From assembly GCF_003369915.1 (NCBI RefSeq), contig NC_046674.1:15934001-15998000 (forward strand): a DNA stretch of 64,000 nt, in the 5' to 3' direction. Under the pieces are notes generated by a model. It was not told the DNA's origin. It saw only the letters and a list, made by a program, of their open reading frames with translations, and did not search any database. The number at the start of each line of letters is the position of its first letter. Positions within the stretch are counted from its first letter, which is position 1. The DNA is from Drosophila miranda. Its lineage: Eukaryota; Arthropoda; Insecta; Diptera; Drosophilidae. Positions 49,096-59,458 of the stretch are shown one piece after another. A program made the translations under genes and the position numbers.

Positions 49096-50076
49096 TCAAA
49101 CTTTATTCAACAATTTAATGCCTAGCTCGGCGCGCAACTCATTCACATTCTGCTCCCACCGTTCCTCCCAGTAGACGGGCATCAGGGGCTTCATCTGCTT
49201 GCCGTTCTCTAGGGCCCACGGCAAGTATTGCTTCAAGTACGCCCGTCGCTGCCTGCAGATACACCAAACAAAATCATATAAATGCGTACAATGGGGAAAG
49301 AGGGTTCATCGAACTCACTTGGGACGGAGGCGGACCGCCCCGAACACCGCTCCACCGTAGCACATGGGCAGGCCAGTATTGAGCGCCTCCACCCACTTGA
49401 CAGCTACCTCTCCGAGCATATTTGTGGGCATGTTTAGAACCGTGTGGATCAGGTCGTGGCACTCGCGATAGCGCGTCATCAGATAGGCCAGCTTGGGATC
49501 CTCCAGGAAGCGTACGGCCATGCGACTGTCCGGCGTGACTTTCTGAAAGGGTCAGAAAGAAAGTGAGAAATCCTACCCAGATGCCATTAGCCTTACATTA
49601 TCTTTAAGAAACTTCACATAGGCGGCTCCAAACGTGTCGGCAGGCAGAGATTCCAGTCGCTTAAAGTCAATGGTGCTGGTGTGAATGCGCGGCTTCTCGA
49701 GCATGATGCGTTGGCCCTCCTCACTCTCATGCATGGTGTCCATAATGTTCCACAAAGCGTCCTCCCCAGTAGTCTCACCCAGACAGGCGATCATGTCATG
49801 GCTGTCAGAGAAATAATCTCTTAGTAAAAATAAAGGAACTTCCATTGGGATTCGCTACCGTCTTGGATCCAGAATGGCGGCTATGGAAGAGCCCGCCCCT
49901 AGGAGCATTCTCTGAAATGTTGTTATCTCAATACGTTCCTTAAGATACAGCTGCTCAAATCCGTCTAGATTCTCCGCTTCTGGGTTGTCCGAGACCACCG
50001 CCTGTCGCGTGTGTGTGACCACGGCAAGGCCACGTTTACCCAGCGGCACTGAGAGGCGCCAGCAGCGCTGCATCAT
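49096..50076 (-). CDS. Coq4: Coq4, ubiquinone biosynthesis protein
   Basis: COQ4 is a matrix-side mitochondrial inner-membrane protein that scaffolds the coenzyme Q synthesis complex and takes part in decarboxylation/hydroxylation at ring carbon C1. Exons 50076-49859, 49801-49597, 49542-49319 and 49252-49096 encode about 267 residues, the usual length. The start [16 protein letters not shown] is a basic targeting peptide. I chose it because an acceptor-like TTTCCACAG sits just upstream, although the frame stays open a little further. The diagnostic metal-binding motif HDxxH...E is present: H170, D171, H174 and E186 in [18 protein letters not shown]. The C-terminus [19 protein letters not shown] is typical of the family. 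An AATAAA on the coding strand (49107-49102) overlaps the last codons. Confidence 0.93.
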
Positions 50077-50410
50077 GTTCTGTGGAAACAAAATCATGTA
50101 CACCCCGTTGACCTTCCCCATCGTGATCATCATAAGCTTCAAACATAGGCATAAACATGACCCCGACTACCTGTGTCTATGGTTTATCAATCTGTACGTG
50201 CCCCCCTCCGATAGCAACAAGTTTGGGTAAGGTAAACAATTTGTCCATAATGCGGAGACGCTGAATAACGATTTACCTCAACTGTTTTTTGCTTCATACA
50301 GAGAACAATCACCCGCCCAACGGTCAGGACTGGGAAAACCTGTTTCGGGAGCTCCCTGCCCTCCGCCACCTCTGCCAATCAAAAAATGGGAAGTCTCAAA
50401 ATACGTATAG
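50075..50410 (+). CDS. Candidate small two-exon membrane protein, divergent from Coq4
   Basis: Exons 50075-50226 and 50302-50410 would encode 86 residues, split by a 75-bp intron with donor GG|GTAAGG and a good pyrimidine-rich acceptor (TTTTTTGCTTCATACAG). Splicing removes an in-frame stop just after the donor and gives a continuous frame. The product would have a hydrophobic segment ([11 protein letters not shown]), a His/Lys-rich turn, a second hydrophobic stretch ([11 protein letters not shown]) and a Pro-rich tail ending KKWEVSKYV. The start codon overlaps the Coq4 start codon on the other strand, so the gene would lie in the Coq4 5' leader/intron. I recognise no family. Splice sites this good can arise by chance in short frames. 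Confidence 0.3.
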
Positions 50411-51477
50411 CCTAAACAAAGTGCCGGGGGTCCAATGTGCCACTAGTACTTCTTTCAGGCCCAAAATTCAATGTCGTCATTGTTATCTTTTCGGGTAAAC
50501 AGGTTGAAACAATTTACTATCACGTTTGAGTCACTTGTAACATACACGAATAAAGCAAGCTTCTTGTGCTGCGCAAATTCACCGATTAGAGCGAACGTAC
50601 ACAGGTCTTGATCTAAAGTATCCAAAGACTCCACTCCCCACGTAGAAGAGCAGTAGCACATCAAGTGCTGTATTAATCTTTCCTTCATTCCGTTCCAGTA
50701 GCTAATCAAATATTAATTTCACTCTCAGTGATAGGGGGCCTTCTCATCGAAATGCCTTTATATATAATACACATATTAAGAGTAATTAGAAAATACAGAG
50801 AATGCTTTGAACATTCTTATAAATGATAAAATGAAAGAGAGAGAGAAAGAGCATCCAATAGCCGACGCCTTCAACTATTATTCTAGTCGTATTCCCCTGT
50901 TAATTTATACGCTTTTGATGAGTGATGACGCTGCTGGATTGCTGGACTGCTTAGCACTGCAGCATTTATAAGAATATATTTAGGTAGTTTGTATACTCAG
51001 AATAGATAAACGGAGCGCAAAGATCCCAATAGAAAGAGCATGTGGCGCACATGCGAGAAGTATTTGTTCCATTAAATATTCCTTAGAGCCCTTATCATGC
51101 GGGAGCAATCTAATCATCGGACCCATGCTGGAAGTGGGACACACAAAATACTATTGCTTATCTTTCCCACATTTCCACTGTGAGACGGTACGGGACGATA
51201 ACGAGATGAAGCAGGAGTATCTTGGATGTCTGTGTATATTTTCTATTACTTATGACACTCTTGATGCAGAAAACAGTTGCATGGAAAAATGTACAAAGTG
51301 ATTAAAATTACATAATTGCTAATTAGTAATTACACTCGTTAGATACATAACTATGTATATATATATTTATATATGTACAGATACGATGCGCTTGTGGGGG
51401 AAGATACGAAAATACGATATATGGTAAACATATATTTATATGGCTTTGGCTTGAGTTGGAGCTAAAGCTGTGTGAAG
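50411..51477. other. Interval between Coq4 and frc
   Basis: Mostly AT-rich. A minus-strand open frame ends at 50455 and runs up to an acceptor-like GATTAG near 50700. Its first ATG gives about 77 residues beginning MKERLIQHLMCYC and ending NNDDIEFWA. The residue mix looks protein-like, but I recognise no family and see no upstream exon. The rest (50710-51477) is the 3' side of frc and shows nothing clear. Confidence 0.4.
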
Positions 51478-52626
51478 CTAGACATTCTCCCCGCGGTTGC
51501 TGCTGGGCAAGTGGCTTTGCTTATCGGGCGACCGTTTCCGGCGGAACGTCACGTACGTATAGAGGAGGCTGGCCAACACGCTAATATTGATGCCGATACA
51601 GTTGAGCCACGAGAAGACATAGTCGCCGCCAATGAACATGCCCAGATAGGTCACGCATATGTTCTTGAGGCACCCCACAATGGTGGTCGTCAGGGCCGAG
51701 TTGAATTGCGTGCACAATATGGTACTGTACGAGAGTATGAATCCCATGACGCAGCTGAGCAGGAACTGTGTCACGAAGACAGGGTCGTGCCACTCGCTGA
51801 AGTTTATGGCCTGCTCCAGGTCGCCGGTGAAAAAGTTGAGGGCCAGGGCCGGCAGAAACATGAACAGTGAGTTGTAGAACATCAGGCCGTACTTGCCGAT
51901 CTCCGACGTGTCTAGCTTCTTCTTCACATACACCCCGTTCGAGGCGGTGAGCGCGTTCGTGATCATCACGTATATGTAGCCGCGCATGTTGAAGGACAGG
52001 TCATCGGAGGCGGCCACCAGAGCCCCGCCGATCATCGCGTACACGCTGACCTGCACCGCCGTCGAGGGCCGCAACCCGAGAATCTTCAGCTCCAGCAGCA
52101 TGGTCATCAGTATGGAGAAGCGGCGCAGGGCAGCGAACATGGGCAGACTCAAGGACTGGGTGCCGCCCAGGCCGAACATCATGTTTCCCAGAAAGATGAG
52201 TGGCAGTGGAAATATCTTCGCGAAGGTGTTGCGCTGCAGCGGCGGGAACGAGACTAGCTTGAGCCGCTTGCCCATGCCCAGGACCACTATGCTGGCAGTC
52301 AGCTGGCCCAGGCTGAGGAACAGGAACGACGGAAATCGGTAGGACGTGAGCACTGTCTTGTTAATCACGGTTATCATGAACGAGGACAGTCCGTAGAACA
52401 CTGCGCTGCTGATTTTCTTAATGAACACGGCTGACTCGTCCCGCTCGCGCTCTCTATCCCGGTGCCCCACACCGGTGGCGCGAGGCTCCTTCGAGGAGGA
52501 GCCATTCAGCAGGGCACCTCCGCCTGTGGCTTCTCCTTTCTGATTATCCGCATCGCTGTCGTCACGGCTCTCGTCCAGTAGTGGCTCCAGATCCAACGTC
52601 GTGTTACCGCTCCGCGAGACACTCAT
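51478..52626 (-). CDS. frc: fringe connection, nucleotide-sugar transporter (SLC35D type)
   Basis: frc (UST74C) moves UDP-sugars, including UDP-GlcNAc, UDP-glucuronate and UDP-xylose, from the cytosol into the ER/Golgi lumen. It supports heparan sulfate synthesis and Fringe-dependent Notch glycosylation. One exon encodes 382 residues. Residues 1-70 are a polar N-terminal tail; about ten hydrophobic segments follow, from SSAVFYGLSSFMITVINKTV to the C-terminal segment ending LASLLYTYVTF. The family landmarks NKTVLTSYRFPS, SLSLPMFAALRRFSI and NGVYVKKKLD are intact. The C-terminus is basic (RRKRSP), as in many Golgi transporters. The start codon faces the CAAP1-like gene across about 610 bp, a divergent promoter. 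No defects are seen. Confidence 0.95.
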   Translation of the reverse strand: MSVSRSGNTTLDLEPLLDESRDDSDADNQKGEATGGGALLNGSSSKEPRATGVGHRDRERERDESAVFIKKISSAVFYGLSSFMITVINKTVLTSYRFPSFLFLSLGQLTASIVVLGMGKRLKLVSFPPLQRNTFAKIFPLPLIFLGNMMFGLGGTQSLSLPMFAALRRFSILMTMLLELKILGLRPSTAVQVSVYAMIGGALVAASDDLSFNMRGYIYVMITNALTASNGVYVKKKLDTSEIGKYGLMFYNSLFMFLPALALNFFTGDLEQAINFSEWHDPVFVTQFLLSCVMGFILSYSTILCTQFNSALTTTIVGCLKNICVTYLGMFIGGDYVFSWLNCIGINISVLASLLYTYVTFRRKRSPDKQSHLPSSNRGENV

Positions 52627-53236
52627 CGTAATTGAGATTTGTACTTTGCTTTATGCCGTGGCCGTGGCCGTCCCGACAAATCTTTTCCCAGTTTTCTGCG
52701 GATGTTCAATAAGTTCTACGGTGGGCTACCATACGCCACACACATTTGCGCACATTCGACCGGTCCACCACATTTGTTTACTCGACGTTACTTAGCTAGA
52801 AAACCTATTTCCACGGCACATTAAAGTTATTTGCTGGCTATGCTATTTTTACCGACGCTATAACCCCCTTGTCGGCTCTGCTGAACATATGTTTGAGTTA
52901 AGAAGTGTGGCAACACTGTGGCGGCAATATAACTTTACTTGTCTTGTTCTCTTTGGGAAAACTAGTCGCTGATTGGCATAGCTTTTTAAGATACCTCTGC
53001 TTATGGATGCAAACCAATTACCTAAAAATTTACTTACCTCAACTCTTTTGGTAAATGAATGAAAAAAAACACAATTTTTCTTCAACGGCACGCACACACT
53101 CACGTCTGCCGAAACAGCTGTTCTGAACTGTCAAAAAACTGCGGCGAATTGAAACATTAGTGAAACCGCTGATACGGCAACTCTAGCTGCAAGAATAAAT
53201 TGTTTATTTTTTAATCGAAATTAGCAAATTAGAAAA
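52627..53236. promoter_or_regulatory. Divergent promoter between frc and the CAAP1-like gene
   Basis: It contains GTGTGGCAACACTG near 52905-52918, a Motif-1-like arrangement, CAGCTGTT at 53115-53122 (E-box type) and GATACGGCAACTCTA near 53170. No TATA box is evident. This fits a housekeeping bidirectional promoter. Exact start sites cannot be read from the sequence. Confidence 0.45.
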
Positions 53237-56200
53237 ATGAGCAGCAGCTTGAAGAAAAAGATCAAGGGTGGTGACCAAATACCCAAGCCGATTAGCATAA
53301 AAAAGGAAAAGACTGAGGAGGATCGCTCGCTGCACCCCATTTCCCACTACATCGATGACCGTCTGGAGCTGGTGAAACAGATTTTTGGCACCCTTAAGCC
53401 GAAAACTATCATGAATCTGGCCCCGGAGTTTCTCAAGGTAAGCTAACGGATAAAAGACTAACTCATTTAAGGGTAATAGACATTTTTAAACCGCAGACAA
53501 ACTCCCTGGACGAGATTGAAGAACTCTGTCTGGAGGAGCTGCTCTGTTTGTCCACCAAGCGACTCAAGTCCATAATCGATGGCACCCGCTGTCCCACTGA
53601 CACGGAGAGCTCTGAGGACTCGGATGTACAGCGCAAAGAAGGTATACACATGCCCACATATACATTTATATACGATTGATTATCGTTTTCTATTTGCAGA
53701 ACACATTTCACTGGAGGAAATTTCGTCCGACAGCGATATCGGAGGCCAGGAAGCCCGCCGAAGTGAGTAAATTACAAAACCGTCTATACTGTTACCATTT
53801 ATTTTGAGTAATATCTGTACAACTGCACGCCGGAAAGTCGCATGCCTCCTTACGTTCCATATATGAACTTCTCGCAACCAACCAAAGGAGACACGTAGAA
53901 GGCCCGTAGTATGCACACATCTTCATCAATGCCAATGACCACATTCTCCGCGTCCTCCTTGCCCACTTCCAGGGTGACCACAAAGTCACCCACCTCGAGG
54001 CAGCCCTTGCGTCGTATGTAGTCCACACCAAACTCGATCGGACTGTAGTTGCACTCGTTCAGATCCTTGGTGTAGAGAACGGGATGCATGTTTCGGCGAA
54101 GATGCAAGGCCCGAGCCAGATCAAACTTGCACTTGATGGTGGCCTCGTCGTCATCATCGAGCAGCGGCATCATCAGGAAGACGGGGCAATAGATCTCAGT
54201 GCGGGACAAGGCGATGCTGGCATTCTCACACTTGGTGTAGATGAAAATCGCCTGGCACTCGATAGAGCTTATCGTCCGTATGATGAAGTTCACAATGGTC
54301 TGGTACGAGGTCAGAATATTCTTCACTGTCATCTTGTTCTGAACGACGCCGACGCGATAGTCACGTATAGGCATCAGCTTCTTGACAATTAGCGGATATT
54401 TGTTGCACCACGGGCTCTTCTGGATGTGGATGGAATCGATCTTCCAAAGGAACTCGTGCAACTCGAAGCGCTTAAAGTCGCTGCAACGCTCGAGGGGAAC
54501 CGTGCCAATCACCGGCGTCTTCTGGCAGTGGGCAATGGGAAGAACATCCTCCATGATGTAGTTGTAGACACAGCAGCTTACATTGAACATGTCCGGTATC
54601 AAGATGTAGTCCAACAGCTTGATGATGCCCAGCAGATCAAGCATATTAGTCCGCACGTATTCAAAATCAATTATCCCAATCAGCTTTAGGTCAAACTCGT
54701 CTTTGATTGTATGCCGGACGGCCTTGAGGAAGTTCTTGCAGCGTATTTTCGGCAGCACCACATAGTTAGCCTTCAGTTCGGCGGCAATCTTCAGGTCGTT
54801 CATGTAAAGGTCCGGGTACACAGCTGGATCCAGAGCATGGCATTGCCGCGGCAGCTCTATAAAGTCGTATCCCGTCAGCAGACCAGCATCGATAATCAGC
54901 ACAGTCAGGGCCTCGCGCAGCGTCTTCACCACACGGCACCGCACCTCTCGTCCAATCAGCAGAATGTCGTTGATCTTGACCGACTGCAGATACGCTTGCA
55001 GATTAATCACGAATATGATCTCCTTGTAGCCCCCATAGCGGTAGTCCCCGTTCGTGGTCAGAGTTACGACGGCACCCCGCGCCAGCATCACAGCACAGTT
55101 GTTTCGGAGCCTGCCGACGCGGCAACACTCGCCATTGATCTCCAGGGCCAGCCCGGTGGCCAGGCGCAGCTCACGATCTTCGATATGGTCCGCAATGGCC
55201 AGCTTCAGCGTCTCCAGTATGGCGTTGAGCTCGTCGGGCTTGTTGGACACGGCGTCCACGTGAAAGGTGTAGGTGCCGTTTTCCAGCATACGTCGCAGCT
55301 CGTCGGGCGTGGTCTCGGCCACCAGCTTGGCCACCAGACCCATGTGGTAGTAGCGGCGACGTTTTCGTCGCCTGGCATGCTTCTCGTGCGCCTCACAGGC
55401 CGCCTTGAAGTCGCGCAGCCGCTGTTCCAGATCGTGCTGACCATTCAAACGCACCGTGAACTTTTCCAATTGATTCTCATCGTCCAGATGCTCGTCCTCG
55501 CCCTCGACAGTCTCCTGGCTATCCAGCACCAAAGGCTTCTCCATTATGTGACGTGCAGTTAAATTTTAATTAAACTTATCTAACAATTTACTAATGTGCC
55601 GTCTACTTCTGCTTCAATTTTAGCCAAAAGGAAGAAACTTAAAGCGAAACAAATAAACAATGGAAACGAAAACAAGGCGTGTAAGTGGAATGAAAAACAA
55701 ATGCTAGAGTAGTTCCATGACAACTCCTTCAATGACTACTACTCGTACGTATATAGATAGCTAATTCAATCACTCCTGTATCCTTAGCTAGTGGACAAAT
55801 TAGCGTCCTGGAACTGCTGGAGCTTCAAGCGAGAGCACGAGCAATTCGCTCGCAGCTGGCCATGGAACCCATCACCAAGATCGAGGTCAAATCTGATGAT
55901 GACGACAAAGAGGAGAGCCAGCCATACAACAGTAAGGAAAAGGGAAAGGAGAAGCACTACAGCCAGAGCGCCGTGCCAGAAAAGCGCAGCGGCAATAGCA
56001 CCGCGCCGGAGAAGCGCAGCAGCAGAAGCAACGTGCCTGAAAAGCGGAAGTTTAGTGAACAATCAGCCAGAAAGGATCCACCACAGACAGCTCCAGAGCG
56101 CAGCAGCAAGGAAATAGCGCCCCGCCAGAAGATCAAAATCAAGCGAAACTATCGCCATCCAACAAAGTCGCCAGAGAAAACTGTTGTAGCTGTGTCCTCA

Positions 56201-57134
56201 GCTTCAGTCGCCGCAGAAGATGCTGGTAAGAAGGAGCAGAACAGGTCACGTTCGGCCTCGCCTGATGTGATACCCATTCCAACGGAGACCGAAACGTTGC
56301 TGATCAGCGACAGCACCGATGACGAGGCTCCCAAGAAGAAGCCCAAGGAGACACCGAAGCTAGCTGTAGAGGAACCACCGCCACCACCCGCTGAGGAAAG
56401 CGAGCCGGAGGAAGGTGAGGTGCGAGATGACCCTGTGGAGCCGGTCAAACCTATCGAGCTAGAGAAGCCAGAGGAGATGGAGAAACCCACAGAGGCTCCA
56501 CAGCTTCCTATGCCGGAAAAACAGATTGCGGCCGATGTAGAAATGCCCAATGAAGGGATTTCCAGTACAAGCACTCCTCCCGCTGCCGCAGAGCTGCCCA
56601 TGTTGGATGATGAAGATCAAAACGATGATGTTATATCTATAGGAGGCGATCTTGATATGATTGAGGAAATGACCAAGGAGGACGAGCCACCCGCCGTGGC
56701 TGTAAAGACCGAAAATCTGTCAAATCCCGAGGAAATGGACAACGATGTCATCTTGCTAGATACCAGCGAAGATGAGCGGGAAAAGTTGAAGGAAGCCGAC
56801 CCAGAGGTAATAAATAAAACTAAAGCAAGTCTGTCTCTTGGCTGAAACTCTTCTCCATCTCGGTTTGCAGTCCTGGCGCACACGCTATCTGAAGAGCTCC
56901 AAGGTCAGTCAAGTACTTGCCGCATCGCGACTGGGGAAACGCGTGCGCGACAAAATCAAGAAGACGAAACGTGCTGCCACTGGCAAAGACGCCGTCGATG
57001 ATGCACAAGCCAAGGCGGCCCAACAGCAGCCACCGTTCGCCTCCAAGCACGAAGATGGCTCCGTGGAGCAATACCAGGAGCTACTGCAGCACCGAAAGCG
57101 CCAAATTTCTACCAGCAGCAAGGGCGACAAATGA
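53237..57134 (+). CDS. CAAP1-like protein (caspase activity and apoptosis inhibitor 1 family)
   Basis: Exons 53237-53437, 53497-53641, 53700-53762, 55624-55680, 55788-56806 and 56871-57134 encode about 582 residues. Residues 32-115 match the CAAP1 N-terminal region (HPISHYIDDRLELVKQ, then EIEELCLEELLCLS...LKSIIDG). A later helix, ELLELQARARAIRSQLAMEP, matches the conserved ELLELEMRARAIKALMK helix of vertebrate CAAP1. Between and after these lies a long low-complexity region rich in Glu, Pro, Lys and Ser. The last exon encodes a basic SWRTRYLKSSKVSQVLAASR segment not found in the vertebrate protein as I remember it. Human CAAP1 (about 360 residues) limits caspase-3 activation; nothing here shows the fly role. 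Intron 3 (1.86 kb) hosts an antisense gene. Confidence 0.75.
53850..55544 (-). CDS. Pyruvate-kinase-like protein without recognisable catalytic residues
   Basis: A single exon of 564 residues, nested antisense in intron 3 of the CAAP1-like gene. The order of segments follows pyruvate kinase: a first beta/alpha unit (MLENGTYTFHVDAV), the LATGLALEINGECCRVG strand (DTKGPEIRTG in real enzymes), a B-domain-like block ending INDILLIG, then LPRQCHALDP...DLKIAAE (LPG...DLKFGVE), and a LIGIIDFE segment where enzymes have SKIEN. The substrate and Mg/K ligands are missing: the SKIEN Lys is I291 and its Glu is D293, the ARGDLG loop is IPDMFNV, and the MNFSHG loop is absent. It is therefore probably a non-enzymatic paralogue. 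Drosophila has several such divergent, mostly testis-expressed pyruvate-kinase genes; which one this is (CG12229 comes to mind) must be checked. The frame is long and intact, so it is under constraint or young. Confidence 0.8.
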   Translation of the reverse strand: MEKPLVLDSQETVEGEDEHLDDENQLEKFTVRLNGQHDLEQRLRDFKAACEAHEKHARRRKRRRYYHMGLVAKLVAETTPDELRRMLENGTYTFHVDAVSNKPDELNAILETLKLAIADHIEDRELRLATGLALEINGECCRVGRLRNNCAVMLARGAVVTLTTNGDYRYGGYKEIIFVINLQAYLQSVKINDILLIGREVRCRVVKTLREALTVLIIDAGLLTGYDFIELPRQCHALDPAVYPDLYMNDLKIAAELKANYVVLPKIRCKNFLKAVRHTIKDEFDLKLIGIIDFEYVRTNMLDLLGIIKLLDYILIPDMFNVSCCVYNYIMEDVLPIAHCQKTPVIGTVPLERCSDFKRFELHEFLWKIDSIHIQKSPWCNKYPLIVKKLMPIRDYRVGVVQNKMTVKNILTSYQTIVNFIIRTISSIECQAIFIYTKCENASIALSRTEIYCPVFLMMPLLDDDDEATIKCKFDLARALHLRRNMHPVLYTKDLNECNYSPIEFGVDYIRRKGCLEVGDFVVTLEVGKEDAENVVIGIDEDVCILRAFYVSPLVGCEKFIYGT

Positions 57135-57227
57135 GCGGGGTCGGGGAACTTGCTATTGTACAAGTATTATTGAAAATTCCCCGGAAAAAACTCTGTTCGG
57201 GTTAATGTGGCATACAACAAAAAGTGG

Positions 57228-57233
57228 AATAAA
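57228..57233 (+). terminator. Polyadenylation signal of the CAAP1-like gene
   Basis: AATAAA 94 bp after the stop codon, in a GC-poor 3' flank. It is the first good signal downstream. Confidence 0.65.
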
Positions 57234-57234
57234 G

Positions 57235-58700
57235 CCCCGATTTACTCCCTCTGTCCGATGTAACCCCCGCCTCGTTCGGTGGAAACGTACAAAAATTTGA
57301 ATATATCGTGCTAAACGCATATTTGATTTCTCATTCGTCTTTTCTTGTGAAATACTCTCCCAATATTTGGGGTCATATGACCTTTGGAAACGAGAAAGCT
57401 CTGCAACTTTCATTCACTTCCACTTTCATTATTCCTTAAGTTTACAAATTATTGGCAGTTCTATGTAGAGTAAATTACTAATTTGTAACTTTTGACTTTG
57501 AGCTTATTTAACGGATGAGAACTAGCTGGGATTTATTTTATATTTATTTATTTATGAATGTGTTTAAATAAGTAGCTTACAAAACTCAAGTACATTTGAA
57601 AAGAAGTCATGACGGGATTAATTATCTAAATCAGAACTCACTAAAATAATTATACAAGAATAATGGTGAATTTTTGTGGCCCAGCCTTCTTCTTCTAATA
57701 TCTACTTGCAGGGCATTGCTTGTTTCGACCTGATCCGTCTATCCTTGCTGCGCTGTTTTTTTTATTATTTTTTTGTTTGTAATTTAAAGGAAAATGCTAA
57801 AACTATGCCTTCTCATTTCCGCTGCGTGCCACCATTTCGGTGGGGGAGAGAAGCCGTTTAAGGGGCAGGCGGCAGTTACGGAGCCGCACGCAGGTTCCGC
57901 CTTTGCATTGAGATTGTTTGTCATAAACCAACTAAAAAATCAGCTCAAACAATAATTTGAATGGTTTGGGTTTGAGTTTAACCTAGTTTTACCCGCCTCC
58001 TACCGCCAGTCCTCCTACTCCTGGGCACCGGCACCCCCCACCAGGACATTTTGTCATCGACTTTAGTCGATTTCTAATCATGCGGTTACGAAACATGTCC
58101 ACACTCCACTCCACTACACTCCACACGCCATACCACTCGAGAGCCACCGCCACCGCTACCCCCAGTCCGGTTTCTGTTCCGTAACTGCTCTGGTCACTGG
58201 ACTATCTCTCAATTATGCTGCTGGGATACACGGGGGAGGGGAGCGTGTTGCACCATAAACGATGATTGTTTTATCAGAGACTTGGTCGTGTTGATAAACT
58301 GTTTTAGCAACAGCAGAAACAACAAAAACCAAAAATGGGACTCCCCTAACCGCTTGTGACGGAACAGTTCTCTTTTTTTCATTTTTTTTTGATCCAATAC
58401 GCATGTCCTGCGAGCTAAGGGTAGGATTTTTGTCCTCATACGAGTATGTGTGTGTGTGTAATTCCCTAAGAATCCATCAAGTGGGCGCTGTATACATATA
58501 ATTATGGTATTAAGTACAAAATCTTTAATTTTCATTCAAAAGTTGAAGACATTCAGATTTTTAAAAAATGCCCTCGGAAGCAGGCAATACTTTTCTAAGG
58601 GCAGTTTTATCTGGAATGCATTTTTCCCTTTTGGTTGGACCTTAAACCAGTTTGTTAGCCACTGGAAAAGGTTAACACATGTTTTGGCTAGAAGAGCAAA
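57235..58700. other. Intergenic DNA after the CAAP1-like gene
   Basis: No gene is supported. Contents are AT-rich stretches, a GC-rich 57820-58200 block and a (GT) run near 58447-58460. Several open frames on both strands lack any recognisable domain. Confidence 0.5.
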
Positions 58701-58729
58701 CACCCCCGCACTCGGCCCCTCTACTTTCT

Positions 58730-59073
58730 CTTATTCTCTTTCTCTCCGACGAACGCCCCCGCAGCGAGAAGTAAACAAAATAGCAACAGAGCGTTGCGGC
58801 TGGCGGTGGGGGTGGTGTCTCTGGTGGTGGTTGTGGCTCTCTCTCTTTCGCGAGTACACGCTCTCTCTGTCGCTGTGTTGTGCATATGTGTGTGGGTGTC
58901 TCGACGGTGCCTGTGCATCCTTTGGCGGGCAGGCTGGCAATCGGAAAAACTGAAAAGCCCGAATCAGTCTACAGAAAACGCGTACGTGGTGCAGAAGTAG
59001 CCGCGCGTGGCTACCACAACGTCGTTTAAGACTTGTCGGCATGATCGAATAAGTGTAACGCCCCGTACAAGTT
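58730..59073 (+). promoter_or_regulatory. Candidate developmental promoter and non-coding first exon
   Basis: Clusters of CTCTCTCTTTCG and CTCTCTCT (GAGA-factor-like) lie at about 58734-58745 and 58836-58870. A TCAGTC initiator-like sequence at 58964-58969 and a strong donor TTCT|GTAAGT at 59073/59074 follow. Together these look like a Drosophila developmental promoter plus the first exon of a plus-strand gene whose body lies to the right, outside the window. No cDNA evidence is possible from here. Confidence 0.35.
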
Positions 59074-59359
59074 CTGTAAGTTTCCAGAATCCGAATCAGA
59101 ATCAGTATCAGAATGAGAAGCATTATTCATAAGAATCTGCCGATTTCAGTGTTTCCAAAAGTGTTAAAGTGACAAAACTCAAGGATTTGTAAGCCAATAA
59201 CAATACGAAAACAATATAGTGGTGGCAAGGAAGCTAATTTTTGTATTTTTTTTTTTTAACCAGAAACTATGTGCTAAAAACAAATAAAACCTAAATCGAT
59301 ATCTATACCAATAAAGTGCTTTAATCGTTAACGAAATCAATAAAATACTAGCCATTAAT

Positions 59360-59458
59360 ATGCATTATCTGTGGAGTTTCCGTTTCCGTTCGAAGCGCGT
59401 TTACGCTGGCACACGTTTACACTTAGGATTAAAGATGCTCTCTCTGGCCAGAGACATT
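59360..59458 (+). CDS. Candidate first coding exon of a gene leaving the window
   Basis: An ATG at 59360 opens 33 codons (beginning MHYLWSFRFRSKRVYAG and rich in Arg and Leu) that end exactly at a strong donor, ATT|GTGAGT. Without splicing the frame continues to a stop about 75 bp later. Composition rises from AT-rich to balanced over the exon. I do not recognise the sequence and can see no acceptor to join it to. It may be an alternative start or chance. Confidence 0.25.

Noticed and set aside
50110-50226. FINLYVPPS string resembling the endonuclease domain of non-LTR retrotransposons
   Set aside because: Only a handful of residues match and no other endonuclease or reverse-transcriptase motif is near, so a transposon remnant is not supported.
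54711-55562. 283-codon plus-strand open frame
   Set aside because: It is the antisense shadow of the pyruvate-kinase-like gene. It has no domain, and its composition follows from the other strand.
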